A DNA stretch of 64,000 nt, from NCBI RefSeq assembly GCF_900107155.1, contig NZ_FNOX01000001.1, forward strand, positions 310,001 through 374,000. The letters are read 5' to 3'. Of this stretch, positions 1 through 9,909 are shown one piece after another (the first letter of the stretch is position 1; every line of letters begins with the position of its first letter). Source of the DNA: Pseudomonas salomonii (GTDB lineage: Bacteria > Pseudomonadota > Gammaproteobacteria > Pseudomonadales > Pseudomonadaceae). Both the position numbers and the translations under genes were made by a program. Under the pieces are notes generated by a model. The model did not search any database, had not been told where the DNA came from, and saw only the letters and a list, made by a program, of their open reading frames with translations.

Positions 1-24
1 ACACCCACCAAGGTTTTCCCCGGC

Positions 25-966
25 ATGCTGGCTATCTTCCTCACCACCCTGACCATCACCGCGCCGGTGTTTGCCATGCTGTTTTTGGGGGTGCTGCTCA
101 AGCGCATCAACTGGATCAACGACAACTTCATCCACGTTGCATCGTCGCTGGTGTTCAACGTCACCATGCCGGCGCTGCTGTTTCTCGGCATCCTCCACGC
201 CGACCTGCATTCGGCGCTCAAGCCCGGTTTGCTGATCTACTTTGCCGTCGCCACGCTGCTGAGCTTTGCCCTGGCCTGGGGCTGGGCGATCTTTCGCTGC
301 CCGCGTGAAGACCGTGGCATTTATGCCCAGGGCGCGTTTCGCGGCAATAACGGCGTGATCGGCCTGGCGCTGGCGGCCAGCATGTACGGCGACTACGGCA
401 TCTCCCTGGGCGCGATTCTCGCGGCGCTGGTGATTCTGTTTTACAACACGCTGTCGACCATCGTGCTGGCGGTGTACAGCCCGGTGATCAAGTCCGACCC
501 GTGGAGCATCTTCAAAAGCGTGATAGCCAACCCGCTGATCATCAGCGTGATCGTCGCTGCGCCGTTCGCGATCTTCAAGATCGGCTTGCCGGGGTGGTTG
601 GAGTCATCCGGGCAGTACCTGGCGGACATGACTTTGCCGCTGGCACTGATCTGCATTGGCGGCACCTTGTCATTGGCGGCCTTGCGCAAAAGCGGCAGCA
701 TGGCCTTGAGTGCCAGCCTGGTGAAGATGATCGGCCTGCCGCTGTTCGCGACGCTGGGCGCGTGGCTGCTGGGCTTTCGCGGGCCGGAGTTGGGGATTTT
801 GTTCCTGTATTTCGGTGCGCCGACGGCGGCGGCGAGTTTTGTCATGGCCAGGGCTGCCGAGGGTAACCATGAATTGGCGGCGGCGATTATTGTGATCACC
901 ACCTTGATGGCGGCGGTGACCACCAATATCGGGATTTTTGTGTTGCAGGCGGGTGGGTGGATCTAA
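25..966 (+). CDS. AEC family transporter (auxin-efflux-carrier type permease)
   Basis: A 313-residue, very hydrophobic protein with about ten predicted membrane segments. It begins with a membrane helix (APVFAMLFLGVLLKRI) and has the AEC-family pattern of two halves of about five helices around a hydrophilic middle near residues 150-170. Known members export or import small organic acids such as malonate or malate; the substrate cannot be told from sequence. The frame is open to base 1, but the ATG at 25 fits the usual family N-terminus and has a weak AAGG upstream. The next gene is convergent, so this is probably a single gene or the end of an operon that starts outside the window. Confidence 0.82.
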   Translation: MLAIFLTTLTITAPVFAMLFLGVLLKRINWINDNFIHVASSLVFNVTMPALLFLGILHADLHSALKPGLLIYFAVATLLSFALAWGWAIFRCPREDRGIYAQGAFRGNNGVIGLALAASMYGDYGISLGAILAALVILFYNTLSTIVLAVYSPVIKSDPWSIFKSVIANPLIISVIVAAPFAIFKIGLPGWLESSGQYLADMTLPLALICIGGTLSLAALRKSGSMALSASLVKMIGLPLFATLGAWLLGFRGPELGILFLYFGAPTAAASFVMARAAEGNHELAAAIIVITTLMAAVTTNIGIFVLQAGGWI

Positions 967-1007
967 GGTTTTTGGTGTGCTTGCCTGCGATGGCTATCTA
1001 ACAGTCA

Positions 1008-1343
1008 CTACCGGTCTGCCTGATACGCCTCAATCACTTCCTGCGCCGCCCGAAACGCATCAATCGCCGCCGGCACACCCGCATACACCGCGCAATGCAG
1101 CAGCGCTTCGCGAATCTCTTCCACCGTGCAGCCATTGTTCAGTGCGCCGCGCACGTGGCCCTTGAGTTCCTGTGGGCACTTGAGTGCGGTCAGGGCCGCG
1201 AGGGTGATCAGGCTGCGGGTCTTCAAGGGCAAGCCTTCGCGATTCCACACGCTGCCCCAGGCATGTTCGTTGACAAAATCCTGCAGCGGCTGGGTGAACT
1301 CGGTGGCGTTGCCCAGGGCGCGATCGACGAACACGTCGCCCAT
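1008..1343 (-). CDS. Carboxymuconolactone decarboxylase family protein, 5' end interrupted by TAG
   Basis: A 111-residue protein covering the whole CMD/AhpD-like domain (KTRSLITLAALTAL, then EEIREALLHCAVYAGVPAA), related to PcaC 4-carboxymuconolactone decarboxylase and to uncharacterised relatives. The annotated start here is the ATG at 1343. The natural start is probably the ATG at 1388, which overlaps the stop codon of the upstream antiporter gene in an ATGA arrangement typical of translational coupling. From 1388 the frame reads MTDQKKPGVEMRR, then TAG (1347-1349), then VMGDVFVDRAL, and continues intact. A CAG-to-TAG change would explain this. Function may survive by re-initiation at 1343, two codons beyond the stop. 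There is no pca gene nearby, so the substrate is unknown. Confidence 0.7.
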   Translation of the reverse strand: MGDVFVDRALGNATEFTQPLQDFVNEHAWGSVWNREGLPLKTRSLITLAALTALKCPQELKGHVRGALNNGCTVEEIREALLHCAVYAGVPAAIDAFRAAQEVIEAYQADR

Positions 1344-1384
1344 TACCTAGCGACGCATCTCAACTCCGGGCTTTTTCTGATCGG

Positions 1385-2479
1385 TCATTGCGCTTCCCTC
1401 TTGTGTTGGCGGCGCCAGGCGCGCAGCGTGCTGAGTAGCAGAAACGCCACCAGCGCCGGCAGGACGTAATACAGCATCAGTTTTTCAAGCCGGGTAGCCA
1501 GGGGCATGCCGAACGTGAACGAGACCACATGCAACGCGTACACCAGGTACAGGCCCAGCAATACCAGGCCTTCGGCGCGGGTGACCCGGTAACCGGTGTA
1601 GAACACCGGCAGGCACAGCGCCACCACGGCGAGCATCACCGGCAAGTCGAAATCGAGGGCGTTGGGCGATACCGACAGCGGTGACGGCGCTACCAATGCA
1701 GTAAACCCCAACACACCGAGCAGGTTGAACAGGCTGCTGCCGATCACATTGCCCACAGCAATCTCGCGCTCGCCGCGCACGGCGGCAATCAATGAGGTGG
1801 CCAGGCACGGTAACGAAGTGCCGACGCCGATCAAGGTCAGGCCAACGATGCGTTCCGACAAGCCCAGGTCGCTCGCCACGTCCACCGCCGCGCCCAGCAG
1901 CAAGTGCCCGGCCAGCACCAGAATCAATAGCCCGCCGAGCATCAGCAACACGCTGCTCAACCACGGCGCCCTGGCCACGGTGTCCAGCGTGCGCGGGCGC
2001 CGGGAATGGCGGGTCTGGTAATGCAGCACACCCAGGTAGGCCACCAGCGCCGCGAGCAGTACCAGCCCGTCAGCGGGCGTCAGCTCTTCATTGGCCGACA
2101 GGGTAAACACCAGCAGCGCGGCGCAAATCATCACCGGGATGTCCAGGCGCACCAGTTGCCGCGATACCCGCAGCGGGATGATCAACGCAGACAGGCCCAG
2201 GGTGACGAGGATGTTGAAAATGCTGCTGCCGATCACGCTGCCCACGGCGATATCGGTATTGCCGGCCAGGGTGGCTTGCAGGCTGACGGTCATCTGCGGC
2301 GCGCTGCTGCCGAAGGCGACGATGCTCAAGCCGATGATCAGCGGCCGCACCTTGAGGCTGGCCGCCAGGCGCACGGCGGCGCGCACCAGGATTTCGGCGC
2401 CGAGGATCAGCAGCAGCAGGCCGCTGACCAATTCGAGCAGGCTGAAGGGCGAGAGGGCGGTGAGTGCGGAAATAGCCAA
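1385..2479 (-). CDS. CaCA-superfamily (YrbG-like) cation antiporter, divergent ion-binding motifs
   Basis: A 364-residue inner-membrane protein of about ten helices with the internal duplication of the Ca2+/cation antiporter family. The two alpha repeats are visible around residues 54-92 (FGSSAPQMTVS, then IAVGSVIGSSIFN) and 217-255 (VGTSLPCLATS, then IAVGNVIGSSLFN). Canonical members carry GTSLPE in both repeats, and the glutamates bind the transported cation. Here these positions are Gln62 and Cys225, so calcium/sodium exchange in the textbook sense is doubtful. The stop codon overlaps the original ATG of the downstream decarboxylase-like gene, indicating a two-gene operon. Confidence 0.78.
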   Translation of the reverse strand: MAISALTALSPFSLLELVSGLLLLILGAEILVRAAVRLAASLKVRPLIIGLSIVAFGSSAPQMTVSLQATLAGNTDIAVGSVIGSSIFNILVTLGLSALIIPLRVSRQLVRLDIPVMICAALLVFTLSANEELTPADGLVLLAALVAYLGVLHYQTRHSRRPRTLDTVARAPWLSSVLLMLGGLLILVLAGHLLLGAAVDVASDLGLSERIVGLTLIGVGTSLPCLATSLIAAVRGEREIAVGNVIGSSLFNLLGVLGFTALVAPSPLSVSPNALDFDLPVMLAVVALCLPVFYTGYRVTRAEGLVLLGLYLVYALHVVSFTFGMPLATRLEKLMLYYVLPALVAFLLLSTLRAWRRQHKREAQ

Positions 2480-2487
2480 GACTCCTG

Positions 2488-2859
2488 TCAGTTGCTCAGC
2501 GCTTGCACGCGAACCCGCGCGGTGCCACGGCCCAGCATACCGAGCTGCTCAGCCGCTTTGCGGGAAACATCGATCAGGCGACCACGGGTGTGCGGGCCGC
2601 GATCATTCACACGCAGCACCACGGATCTGTTGTTGTCGAGATTGGTCACCTTGACCCGCGTGCCGAAGGGCAAGCGCCGATGGGCGGCGGTCAGGGCGTT
2701 TTGGTTGAAGGGTTCACCGCTGGCGGTTTTATTGCCATGGTGCTTGGCGCCGTAATAGGAGGCGGTGCCGGTTTCGTCGTAGCCGTTGGGGTCGATGAGG
2801 CCGCTGGCGCAACCGGCCAGCAGAGAGAACAGGGCCAGGAGGCCGAGTAGACGCTTCAT
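2488..2859 (-). CDS. RlpA-like double-psi beta-barrel lipoprotein
   Basis: A 123-residue lipoprotein. Residues 1-18 form a signal peptide ending in the lipobox LLAGC, and the rest is a single RlpA-type double-psi beta-barrel (GTASYYGAKHHGNKTASGE, then RVNDRGP and LIDVSRKAAEQLG). RlpA proteins cleave or bind denuded peptidoglycan glycan strands. There is no C-terminal SPOR domain, so it is a short stand-alone paralogue rather than classical septal RlpA. The frame continues upstream through a repeat element (MIVPTLRVG...), but the start at 2859 is chosen because it directly precedes the signal peptide. It ends 8 bp before the antiporter gene on the same strand. Confidence 0.85.
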   Translation of the reverse strand: MKRLLGLLALFSLLAGCASGLIDPNGYDETGTASYYGAKHHGNKTASGEPFNQNALTAAHRRLPFGTRVKVTNLDNNRSVVLRVNDRGPHTRGRLIDVSRKAAEQLGMLGRGTARVRVQALSN

Positions 2860-2879
2860 GTTCAACAACCCCCCCAATT

Positions 2880-2986
2880 GATCGTTCCCACGCTCTGCGT
2901 GGGAATGCAGCCCGTGACGCTGCGCGTCACAAAAGCGGACGCGGGGCGTCCAGTGAGGCGTTCCCACGCGGAGCGTGGGAACGATC
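2880..2986. repeat. 107-bp nested palindromic element
   Basis: The element is bounded by a perfect 14-bp inverted repeat, GATCGTTCCCACGC at 2880-2893 and its complement at 2973-2986. Four hairpins lie inside: TTCCCACGC/GCGTGGGAA on the left, GTGACGC/GCGTCAC, GGACGC/GCGTCC, and GTTCCCACGC/GCGTGGGAAC on the right. It sits between gatB (ends 2992) and the rlpA-like gene. A half copy occurs at 43076-43125. It belongs to a repeat family distinct from the GGGAGCGGGC REPs elsewhere in the window. It may terminate or stabilise the gatCAB mRNA; this is inference. Confidence 0.85.
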
Positions 2987-2991
2987 AAGTG

Positions 2992-4437
2992 TCAGCCTTC
3001 GAGCTTGCTTTTGAGCAGTTCGTTCACCTGTTGCGGGTTGGCTTTGCCTTTGGAGGCTTTCATCGCCTGGCCGACAAAGAAGCCGAACATCTTGCCGCGC
3101 TTGGCTTCGTCTGCCCCACGGTATTGTTCAACTTGCTCGGCATTGGCGGCGAGCATCTCATCGAGCACGGCCGAAATAGCGCCGCTGTCGGTGACTTGCT
3201 TGAGGCCACGCTTCTCGATGATGTCGTCGGCGCTGCCTTCGCCTGCGGCCATCGCTTCAAACACGGTCTTGGCGATTTTGCCGGAGATGGTGTTGTCCTT
3301 GATGCGCAGCAGCATGCCGCCCAACTGCTCGGCGGTCACCGGGGCTTCGTCGATCTCCAGGCCCTGCTTGTTCAACAGGCTGCCCAGCTCAACCATCACC
3401 CAGTTGGCCGCCAGCTTGGCGTCGCCGGCAATGCTCACGACTTTTTCGAAGTAGTCGGCTTGTTCACGGCTGGAGGCCAGTACGCTGGCATCGTAGACCG
3501 ACAGGCCGAACTGTTCCTGGAAACGCTCGCGTTTTTGCGGCGGCAATTCCGGCAGGGTGGCACGCACGTCATTCAGGAACGAGTCTTCGATGATCACCGG
3601 CAACAGGTCCGGGTCGGGGAAGTAACGGTAGTCGTTGGCTTCCTCTTTGCTGCGCATGGCGCGGGTTTCGTCTTTGTTCGGGTCATACAGGCGCGTTTGC
3701 TGGATCACCTTGCCGCCGTCTTCGATCAGCTCGATCTGGCGACGCACTTCGGTGTTGATCGCCTTCTCGATGAAACGGAACGAGTTGACGTTCTTGATCT
3801 CGCAGCGCGTGCCGTACTCGGCCTGGCCTTTTGGCCGCACCGACACGTTGCAGTCGCAACGCAGCGAACCTTCGGCCATGTTGCCGTCGCAGATACCCAG
3901 GTAACGCACCAGCGCATGGATAGTCTTGACGTAAGCCACGGCTTCCTTGGCGCTGCGCATGTCCGGCTCGGAGACGATCTCCAGCAGCGGCGTGCCGGCG
4001 CGGTTCAGGTCGATGCCGGTGGCGCCGTTGAATTCTTCATGCAGGCTCTTGCCGGCATCTTCTTCCAGGTGCGCACGGGTGACGCCGACACGCTTGATGG
4101 TGCCGTCTTCCAGGGGGATGTCCAGGTAGCCCTTGCCGACGATCGGCAATTCCATCTGGCTGATCTGGTAGCCCTTGGGCAGGTCCGGGTAGAAGTAGTT
4201 TTTGCGCGCAAACACGTTGTGTTGGCCGATCTCGGCGTCAATCGCCAGGCCGAACATCACCGCCATGCGCACCGCTTCCTCGTTCAGCACCGGCAGTACG
4301 CCGGGCATGCCCAGGTCTACCAGGCTGGCCTGGGTATTGGGTTCTGCGCCGAACGTGGTGGCGCTACCGGAGAAAATCTTCGATTGGGTGGCGAGCTGGG
4401 TATGAATCTCCAGCCCGATCACAACTTCCCATTGCAT
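2992..4437 (-). CDS. gatB: Aspartyl/glutamyl-tRNA amidotransferase subunit B
   Basis: A 481-residue protein of normal family length. It begins with [15 protein letters not shown], the conserved GatB start, followed by the kinase-like catalytic domain that phosphorylates misacylated Glu-tRNA(Gln) or Asp-tRNA(Asn). The C-terminal YqeY-like tRNA-binding tail ends in [13 protein letters not shown]. With GatA and GatC it completes the transamidation route to Gln-tRNA or Asn-tRNA. It is the last gene of gatC-gatA-gatB, 10 bp after gatA, and a palindromic repeat follows its stop. Confidence 0.97.
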   Translation of the reverse strand: MQWEVVIGLEIHTQLATQSKIFSGSATTFGAEPNTQASLVDLGMPGVLPVLNEEAVRMAVMFGLAIDAEIGQHNVFARKNYFYPDLPKGYQISQMELPIVGKGYLDIPLEDGTIKRVGVTRAHLEEDAGKSLHEEFNGATGIDLNRAGTPLLEIVSEPDMRSAKEAVAYVKTIHALVRYLGICDGNMAEGSLRCDCNVSVRPKGQAEYGTRCEIKNVNSFRFIEKAINTEVRRQIELIEDGGKVIQQTRLYDPNKDETRAMRSKEEANDYRYFPDPDLLPVIIEDSFLNDVRATLPELPPQKRERFQEQFGLSVYDASVLASSREQADYFEKVVSIAGDAKLAANWVMVELGSLLNKQGLEIDEAPVTAEQLGGMLLRIKDNTISGKIAKTVFEAMAAGEGSADDIIEKRGLKQVTDSGAISAVLDEMLAANAEQVEQYRGADEAKRGKMFGFFVGQAMKASKGKANPQQVNELLKSKLEG

Positions 4438-4447
4438 AGTGTTCTCC

Positions 4448-5899
4448 TCAGAAGCCGGTAGGGGTGCGAGTGTGCCAGTCGGTGTTCAACTGGTACTGGT
4501 GCGCCACATTGAGCAGGCGGCCTTCCTGGAAATACGGGGCGAGCAATTGCACGCCGACCGGCAGGCCATCGACGAAACCTGCGGGCATGGACAAGCCCGG
4601 CAAGCCCGCGAGGTTGGCGGTGATGGTGTAGAGGTCTTCCAGGTACTCGGCGATCGGGTCGCCGGTCTTGGCGCCGATCTTCCAGGCCGGGTTCGGCGTG
4701 GTCGGGCCGAGGATCACGTCGACTTCTTCAAAGGCGGCCATGAAGTCGTTCTTGATCAGGCGGCGGATCTTTTGCGCCTTGAGGTAGTACGCGTCGTAGT
4801 AACCGGCGGACAGCGCGTAGGCACCGACCATGATCCGGCGTTGCACTTCGGCGCCGAAGCCTTCGCCACGGGAGCGTTTGTACAGGTCGGTGAGGTCTTT
4901 CGGGTTTTCGCAGCGGTAGCCGAAACGCACGCCGTCGAAACGCGACAGGTTCGAGGAGGCTTCTGCCGGCGCGATCACGTAGTACGCAGGAATCGCGTGC
5001 TGGTTGTTCGGCAGGCTGATTTCCTTGATCACGGCGCCGAGCTTTTCCAGCTCTTTGATGCTGTTGTGCACCAATTCGGCGATACGCGGGTCGAGACCGG
5101 CACTGAAATACTCTTTCGGCACGCCGATACGCAGGCCTTTAAGCGAGGTATTAAGGCTGGCGCTGTAGTCCGGCACCGGCTCATCGATGCTGGTGGAGTC
5201 CTGTTTATCGAACCCGGCCATACCTTGTAACAATATTGCGCAGTCTTCTGCCGTGCGTGCCAGCGGGCCGCCCTGATCGAGGCTGGAGGCGTAGGCAATC
5301 ATGCCCCAGCGGGAAACGCGACCGTAGGTCGGCTTCAAACCGGTGAGGTTGGTGAAGGCTGCGGGCTGGCGGATCGAGCCGCCGGTGTCGGTGGCGGTCG
5401 CGGCCGGCAGGAAGCGCGCAGCAACGGCGGCAGCCGAACCGCCCGATGAACCGCCGGGCACGTGTTCCAGGTTCCACGGGTTTTTAACTGCGCCGTAGTA
5501 GCTCGACTCGTTGGCCGAACCCATGGCGAATTCGTCCATGTTGGTCTTGCCCAGAGTCACGGCCCCGGCGGCAGCCAGCTTGGACACCACGGTGGCGTCG
5601 TAGGGCGCCTTGAAGTTATCGAGCATCTTCGAGCCGCAGCTGGTGCGAATGCCCTGGGTGCAGAACAGGTCTTTGTGGGCGATCGGTGCGCCCAGCAGTG
5701 CGCCGTTTTCACCGTTGGCGCGACGTGCGTCGGCGGCCTTGGCCTGGCTCAGGGCCAGCTCCTCGGTGAGGCTGATAAAGCTGTTGACCTTGGGGTCCAG
5801 CGCGGCAATACGCGCCAGCAGGGTCTGGGTCAGCTCTTCGGAAGAAAACTTTTTGTCGGCGAGACCGCGGGCGATCTCGGCCAGAGTCATGTGATGCAT
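4448..5899 (-). CDS. gatA: Aspartyl/glutamyl-tRNA amidotransferase subunit A
   Basis: A 483-residue amidase-signature protein. The catalytic Lys76 (AHKDLF), cis-Ser151 (GGSSGGS) and nucleophile Ser175 ([11 protein letters not shown]) are all present. It hydrolyses glutamine and passes ammonia to GatB. The ATG at 5899 has GGGAAAGAG about 8 nt upstream; an internal ATG at 5890 is possible. It lies between gatC (16 bp upstream) and gatB in one operon. Confidence 0.97.
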   Translation of the reverse strand: MHHMTLAEIARGLADKKFSSEELTQTLLARIAALDPKVNSFISLTEELALSQAKAADARRANGENGALLGAPIAHKDLFCTQGIRTSCGSKMLDNFKAPYDATVVSKLAAAGAVTLGKTNMDEFAMGSANESSYYGAVKNPWNLEHVPGGSSGGSAAAVAARFLPAATATDTGGSIRQPAAFTNLTGLKPTYGRVSRWGMIAYASSLDQGGPLARTAEDCAILLQGMAGFDKQDSTSIDEPVPDYSASLNTSLKGLRIGVPKEYFSAGLDPRIAELVHNSIKELEKLGAVIKEISLPNNQHAIPAYYVIAPAEASSNLSRFDGVRFGYRCENPKDLTDLYKRSRGEGFGAEVQRRIMVGAYALSAGYYDAYYLKAQKIRRLIKNDFMAAFEEVDVILGPTTPNPAWKIGAKTGDPIAEYLEDLYTITANLAGLPGLSMPAGFVDGLPVGVQLLAPYFQEGRLLNVAHQYQLNTDWHTRTPTGF

Positions 5900-5915
5900 G
5901 AAAGGCTCTTTCCCT

Positions 5916-6203
5916 TTAGTCGATGACTTTCGGAACCAGGTACAGGCCGTTTTCGACCGCTGGCGCGATGGACTGGTAGGCCTCGCGATTATTTCGCTCG
6001 GTCACAACGTCTGCGCGCAGGCGCTGGCTGGCTTCCAGCGGGTGAGCCAGGGGCTCGATGCCGTCAGTATTCACGGCCTGCATTTGGTCGACCAGCCCGA
6101 GAATGCTGTTCAGGGCTGCGGTGGTCTGTGGAAGATCGGCGTCATTCAGGCCAAGCGAGGCCAGATGCGCGATTTTTTCCACGTCGGAGCGTTCAAGCGC
6201 CAT
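5916..6203 (-). CDS. gatC: Aspartyl/glutamyl-tRNA amidotransferase subunit C
   Basis: A 95-residue small subunit with the typical N-terminus [19 protein letters not shown] and the conserved C-terminal region [22 protein letters not shown]. It wraps around GatA and GatB and stabilises the complex. It is the first gene of gatCAB, divergent from mreB; the 210-bp gap (6204-6413) must hold both promoters. Confidence 0.95.
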   Translation of the reverse strand: MALERSDVEKIAHLASLGLNDADLPQTTAALNSILGLVDQMQAVNTDGIEPLAHPLEASQRLRADVVTERNNREAYQSIAPAVENGLYLVPKVID

Positions 6204-6401
6204 GGGTTTCTCCAGTGGAAAACAGAACGGAGGGCATCCGTGTGTTAGATTGTCGGAACACTACCGCATTTCTACGGTCATAAGGCCGCGATTGTGGGGG
6301 TTGGTGCACAGAAAGTCGGCCAATTTAGCACATTGGCGCCTTGCCCAAAATCCCTGTCGTTGTTAGAGTTTGCCGCACTTTTTTACCCACGCGTTGCCTA
6401 G

Positions 6402-7451
<1,050 letters not shown>

Positions 7452-7575
7452 GATCGTTGGTTGCGCCATGCTTCGCCCACAGGCAGCACTTTGCAGTGCT
7501 GCCTGTTGGCGTTTATCTTCTTCAATCTGCATCCAGGCCGGTTTGATGCCGTATGAATAAAGAGAACATTTGCCT

Positions 7576-7583
7576 GGGAGGAG
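7576..7583 (+). promoter_or_regulatory. Strong Shine-Dalgarno that points to an ATT start for mreC
   Basis: GGGAGGAG lies 6 nt before ATT 7590. No ATG, GTG or TTG occurs in the mreC frame between the upstream in-frame TGA (7554-7556) and TTG 7620, and TTG 7620 has no ribosome-binding site of its own. Confidence 0.6.
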
Positions 7584-7589
7584 CGGCTT

Positions 7590-8702
7590 ATTAAACCGCT
7601 TTTCGCCAAAGGCCCCTCATTGGGCGTGCGCTTATTGGTGCTGGTCGTGCTTTCGGTCGCGCTGATGGTGGTCGATGCCCGTTTTGCACTGCTCAAGCCC
7701 GTGCGTAGCCAGATGTCGCTGGTGTTGATGCAGACTTACTGGATCACCGACCTGCCGCAGCGTCTCTACCAGGGTGTGGCCAGCCAATTCGGCAGCCGTA
7801 CCGAGCTGGTCGCCGAGAACGAAAAACTCAAGACTGAAAACCTGCTGTTGCAGGGGCGCATGCAAAAGCTCGCGGCCCTCACCGAGCAGAACGTTCGGCT
7901 GCGCGAGTTGCTCAATTCTTCGGCACTGGTCAACGAGAAGGTCGAAGTGGCCGAGTTGATCGGCATGGACCCCAACCCCTTTACCCACCGTATCATCATC
8001 AACAAGGGTGAGCGCGACGGTGTCGTGCTGGGCCAGCCGGTGCTCGATGCCCGAGGCCTGATGGGCCAGGTAGTGGAGCTTATGCCCTACACCTCGCGGG
8101 TATTGTTGCTGACGGACACCACCCACAGCATTCCGGTACAGGTCAACCGTAACGGCCTGCGCGCCATTGCCAGCGGCACCGGCAACCCGGAACGCCTGGA
8201 ATTGCGGCATGTGGCCGACACCGCCGACATCAAGGAAGGCGACCTGCTGGTCAGCTCCGGTTTGGGCCAGCGCTTCCCGGCGGGTTACCCGGTGGCGACG
8301 GTCAAGGAAGTGATCCACGATTCCGGCCAGCCGTTTGCCATTGTGCGTGCAGTCCCGACCGCTGCCTTGAACCGCAGCCGCTACCTGCTGCTGGTGTTCA
8401 GCGACAACCGCACCCCGGAAGAGCGCGTCAACGACGCCGCTCAAGCCCAGGAAGCGGAAGACAAGCAGAACGGTACAACGCCGATCGTTCCCGCAACGGT
8501 GCCCAAGCCAGCCTTTGTTGGGCCGCCTGCACCGGTGGCAACTCCGGCAGCGCCGGTGGCGACGCCCGTCAAACCTGCCGCCCACAACGCCCGCCCGGCT
8601 AAGCCCGCCGCAGCCAAACCGCCTGCGACAACGCCTGCCGCCACGCCTGCCGCTCGGCCAGCGGCCGCAGCCCCGGCAACCACGCGGCAGAGGGAGGAAT
8701 AA
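7590..8702 (+). CDS. mreC: Rod shape-determining protein MreC, probable ATT start
   Basis: A periplasmic scaffold protein linking MreB and MreD with the cell-wall synthases. It has an N-terminal membrane anchor (LGVRLLVLVVLSVALMVVDARF), a coiled coil (ENEKLKTENLLLQGRMQKL), two beta-barrel domains up to about residue 275, and a Pro/Ala-rich C-terminal tail of about 80 residues rich in PAAPVATP-type repeats. The start is inferred: ATT 7590 gives IKPLFAKGPSLGVRLL and follows a strong Shine-Dalgarno, while the first conventional start (TTG 7620) lacks one and would remove the basic segment before the membrane helix. A 13-codon frame (7553-7594, ATG...TAA) overlaps the ATT. The stop overlaps the mreD ATG by one base. 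Confidence 0.88.
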   Translation: MKPLFAKGPSLGVRLLVLVVLSVALMVVDARFALLKPVRSQMSLVLMQTYWITDLPQRLYQGVASQFGSRTELVAENEKLKTENLLLQGRMQKLAALTEQNVRLRELLNSSALVNEKVEVAELIGMDPNPFTHRIIINKGERDGVVLGQPVLDARGLMGQVVELMPYTSRVLLLTDTTHSIPVQVNRNGLRAIASGTGNPERLELRHVADTADIKEGDLLVSSGLGQRFPAGYPVATVKEVIHDSGQPFAIVRAVPTAALNRSRYLLLVFSDNRTPEERVNDAAQAQEAEDKQNGTTPIVPATVPKPAFVGPPAPVATPAAPVATPVKPAAHNARPAKPAAAKPPATTPAATPAARPAAAAPATTRQREE

Positions 8703-9190
8703 TGGCCGGTACTCATTCGCGTAATGGCTGGATCGTCTGGCTGACTTTCGCCATCGGTTTGCTGCTCAGCGTTTCGCCGCTGCCGCAATTCATGGAGATC
8801 CTGCGACCGCTCTGGCTGGCGTTGCTGCTGGCCTTCTGGTCGCTGACCCTGCCGCACAAAGTCGGGATGGTTACGGCAATGTGCCTGGGCTTGGCGGAAG
8901 ACGTGCTCTATGGCACCTTGCTGGGTCAGAACGCATTGATCCTCACGCTGATTACCTTCCTGGTGCTGTCGTTGCAGCAGCGTTTGCGCATGTTCCCGAT
9001 GTGGCAACAGTGCCTGGTGATCCTGGTGATCTTCGGCCTCGCGCAGTTGGTGCAACTGTGGCTCAGCGCCTTGACCGGCAACCGCCAACCAACCTTGGCG
9101 CTGGTGTTGCCGGCGTTAGTCAGTGCGCTGTTGTGGCCTTGGGTCAGTTTCGGCCTGCGTGGGTTACGTCGTCGCTATAAAATCAATTGA
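8702..9190 (+). CDS. mreD: Rod shape-determining protein MreD
   Basis: A 162-residue integral membrane protein with about five helices (WIVWLTFAIGLLLSVSPLP, LWLALLLAFWSLTLP and others). It is the third member of the MreBCD elongasome and binds MreC. Its ATG overlaps the last base of the mreC TAA, so the two are translationally coupled. GAGGAA lies just upstream of the start. Length and order are as expected for gammaproteobacteria. Confidence 0.95.
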   Translation: MAGTHSRNGWIVWLTFAIGLLLSVSPLPQFMEILRPLWLALLLAFWSLTLPHKVGMVTAMCLGLAEDVLYGTLLGQNALILTLITFLVLSLQQRLRMFPMWQQCLVILVIFGLAQLVQLWLSALTGNRQPTLALVLPALVSALLWPWVSFGLRGLRRRYKIN

Positions 9191-9241
9191 ATGGATTGCG
9201 AGGCTCTGCCTGGTTATCAAACCCTACAGGGAGAGTCTGCA

Positions 9242-9838
9242 ATGAATTCGCTTTACCTGGCCTCGGGCTCACCGAGGCGGCGTGAACTGTTGACCCAGAT
9301 CGGTGTGCCTTTCACCGTGGTCAGTGCCGCCATTGACGAAACCCCTCTTACCCATGAACCCGCCGTTGCCTACGTCGAGCGCCTTGCGCGCGGCAAGGCC
9401 ACGGCGGGTTTTGCCGCGCTTGAACACGCCTCGGGCGCCTGTGTGCTGGGCGCCGATACGGCGGTGATCGTGGATGGCCAGATCCTTGGCAAGCCCGTGG
9501 ACCAGGCCGATGCCTTGGCGATGCTGATGGCGCTTTCCGGTCGTGAACATGAAGTGCTCACCGCCATAGCCCTCACCGACGGCCAGCGCTGCGAAACCCG
9601 TTGTGTAAGCAGTCGTGTAGGTTTTCGCACTATTTCTGTCGAGGAAGCTACAACCTACTGGCACAGTGGCGAACCTGCGGACAAGGCGGGCGGCTATGCT
9701 ATCCAGGGGCTGGGTTCGGTGTTTGTCGCCGGGCTCAATGGCAGCTATTCCGCTGTGGTCGGCCTGCCGGTGTGCGAAACCGCGCAACTGCTCGACCAAT
9801 TCGGCATACCCTGTTGGCAAAACCTTACCGCGCGCTGA
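9242..9838 (+). CDS. maf: Maf/YhdE-type nucleoside triphosphate pyrophosphatase
   Basis: A 198-residue Maf protein. The N-terminal signature [18 protein letters not shown], the ARGKA motif, LGADTAV and the C-terminal [13 protein letters not shown] and [11 protein letters not shown] are present. The family hydrolyses dTTP/UTP or modified nucleotides to monophosphates; the YhdE subfamily is indicated by its place between mreBCD and rng, as in E. coli. The ATG at 9242, preceded by GGGAGAG, is chosen over an in-frame ATG at 9191 because the family motif begins immediately after it. Confidence 0.93.
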   Translation: MNSLYLASGSPRRRELLTQIGVPFTVVSAAIDETPLTHEPAVAYVERLARGKATAGFAALEHASGACVLGADTAVIVDGQILGKPVDQADALAMLMALSGREHEVLTAIALTDGQRCETRCVSSRVGFRTISVEEATTYWHSGEPADKAGGYAIQGLGSVFVAGLNGSYSAVVGLPVCETAQLLDQFGIPCWQNLTAR

Positions 9839-9909
9839 ACGCCTTGATTTGCGCGCCAAGCCTTAAGCGATCGGTCACTATTGTGAAAACGCCTGAACGA
9901 GACCCAGCC

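Noticed and set aside
981-994. TTGCCTGCGATGGC, resembling part of another REP type
   Set aside because: Too short and unpaired here; could be a remnant but cannot be supported.
2860-2988. N-terminal extension of the RlpA-like gene (MIVPTLRVG...)
   Set aside because: It is translation of the palindromic repeat; the lipoprotein signal starts at 2859.
2992-4461. Long plus-strand frame over gatB
   Set aside because: It is the complement of gatB, which is intact and clearly identified.
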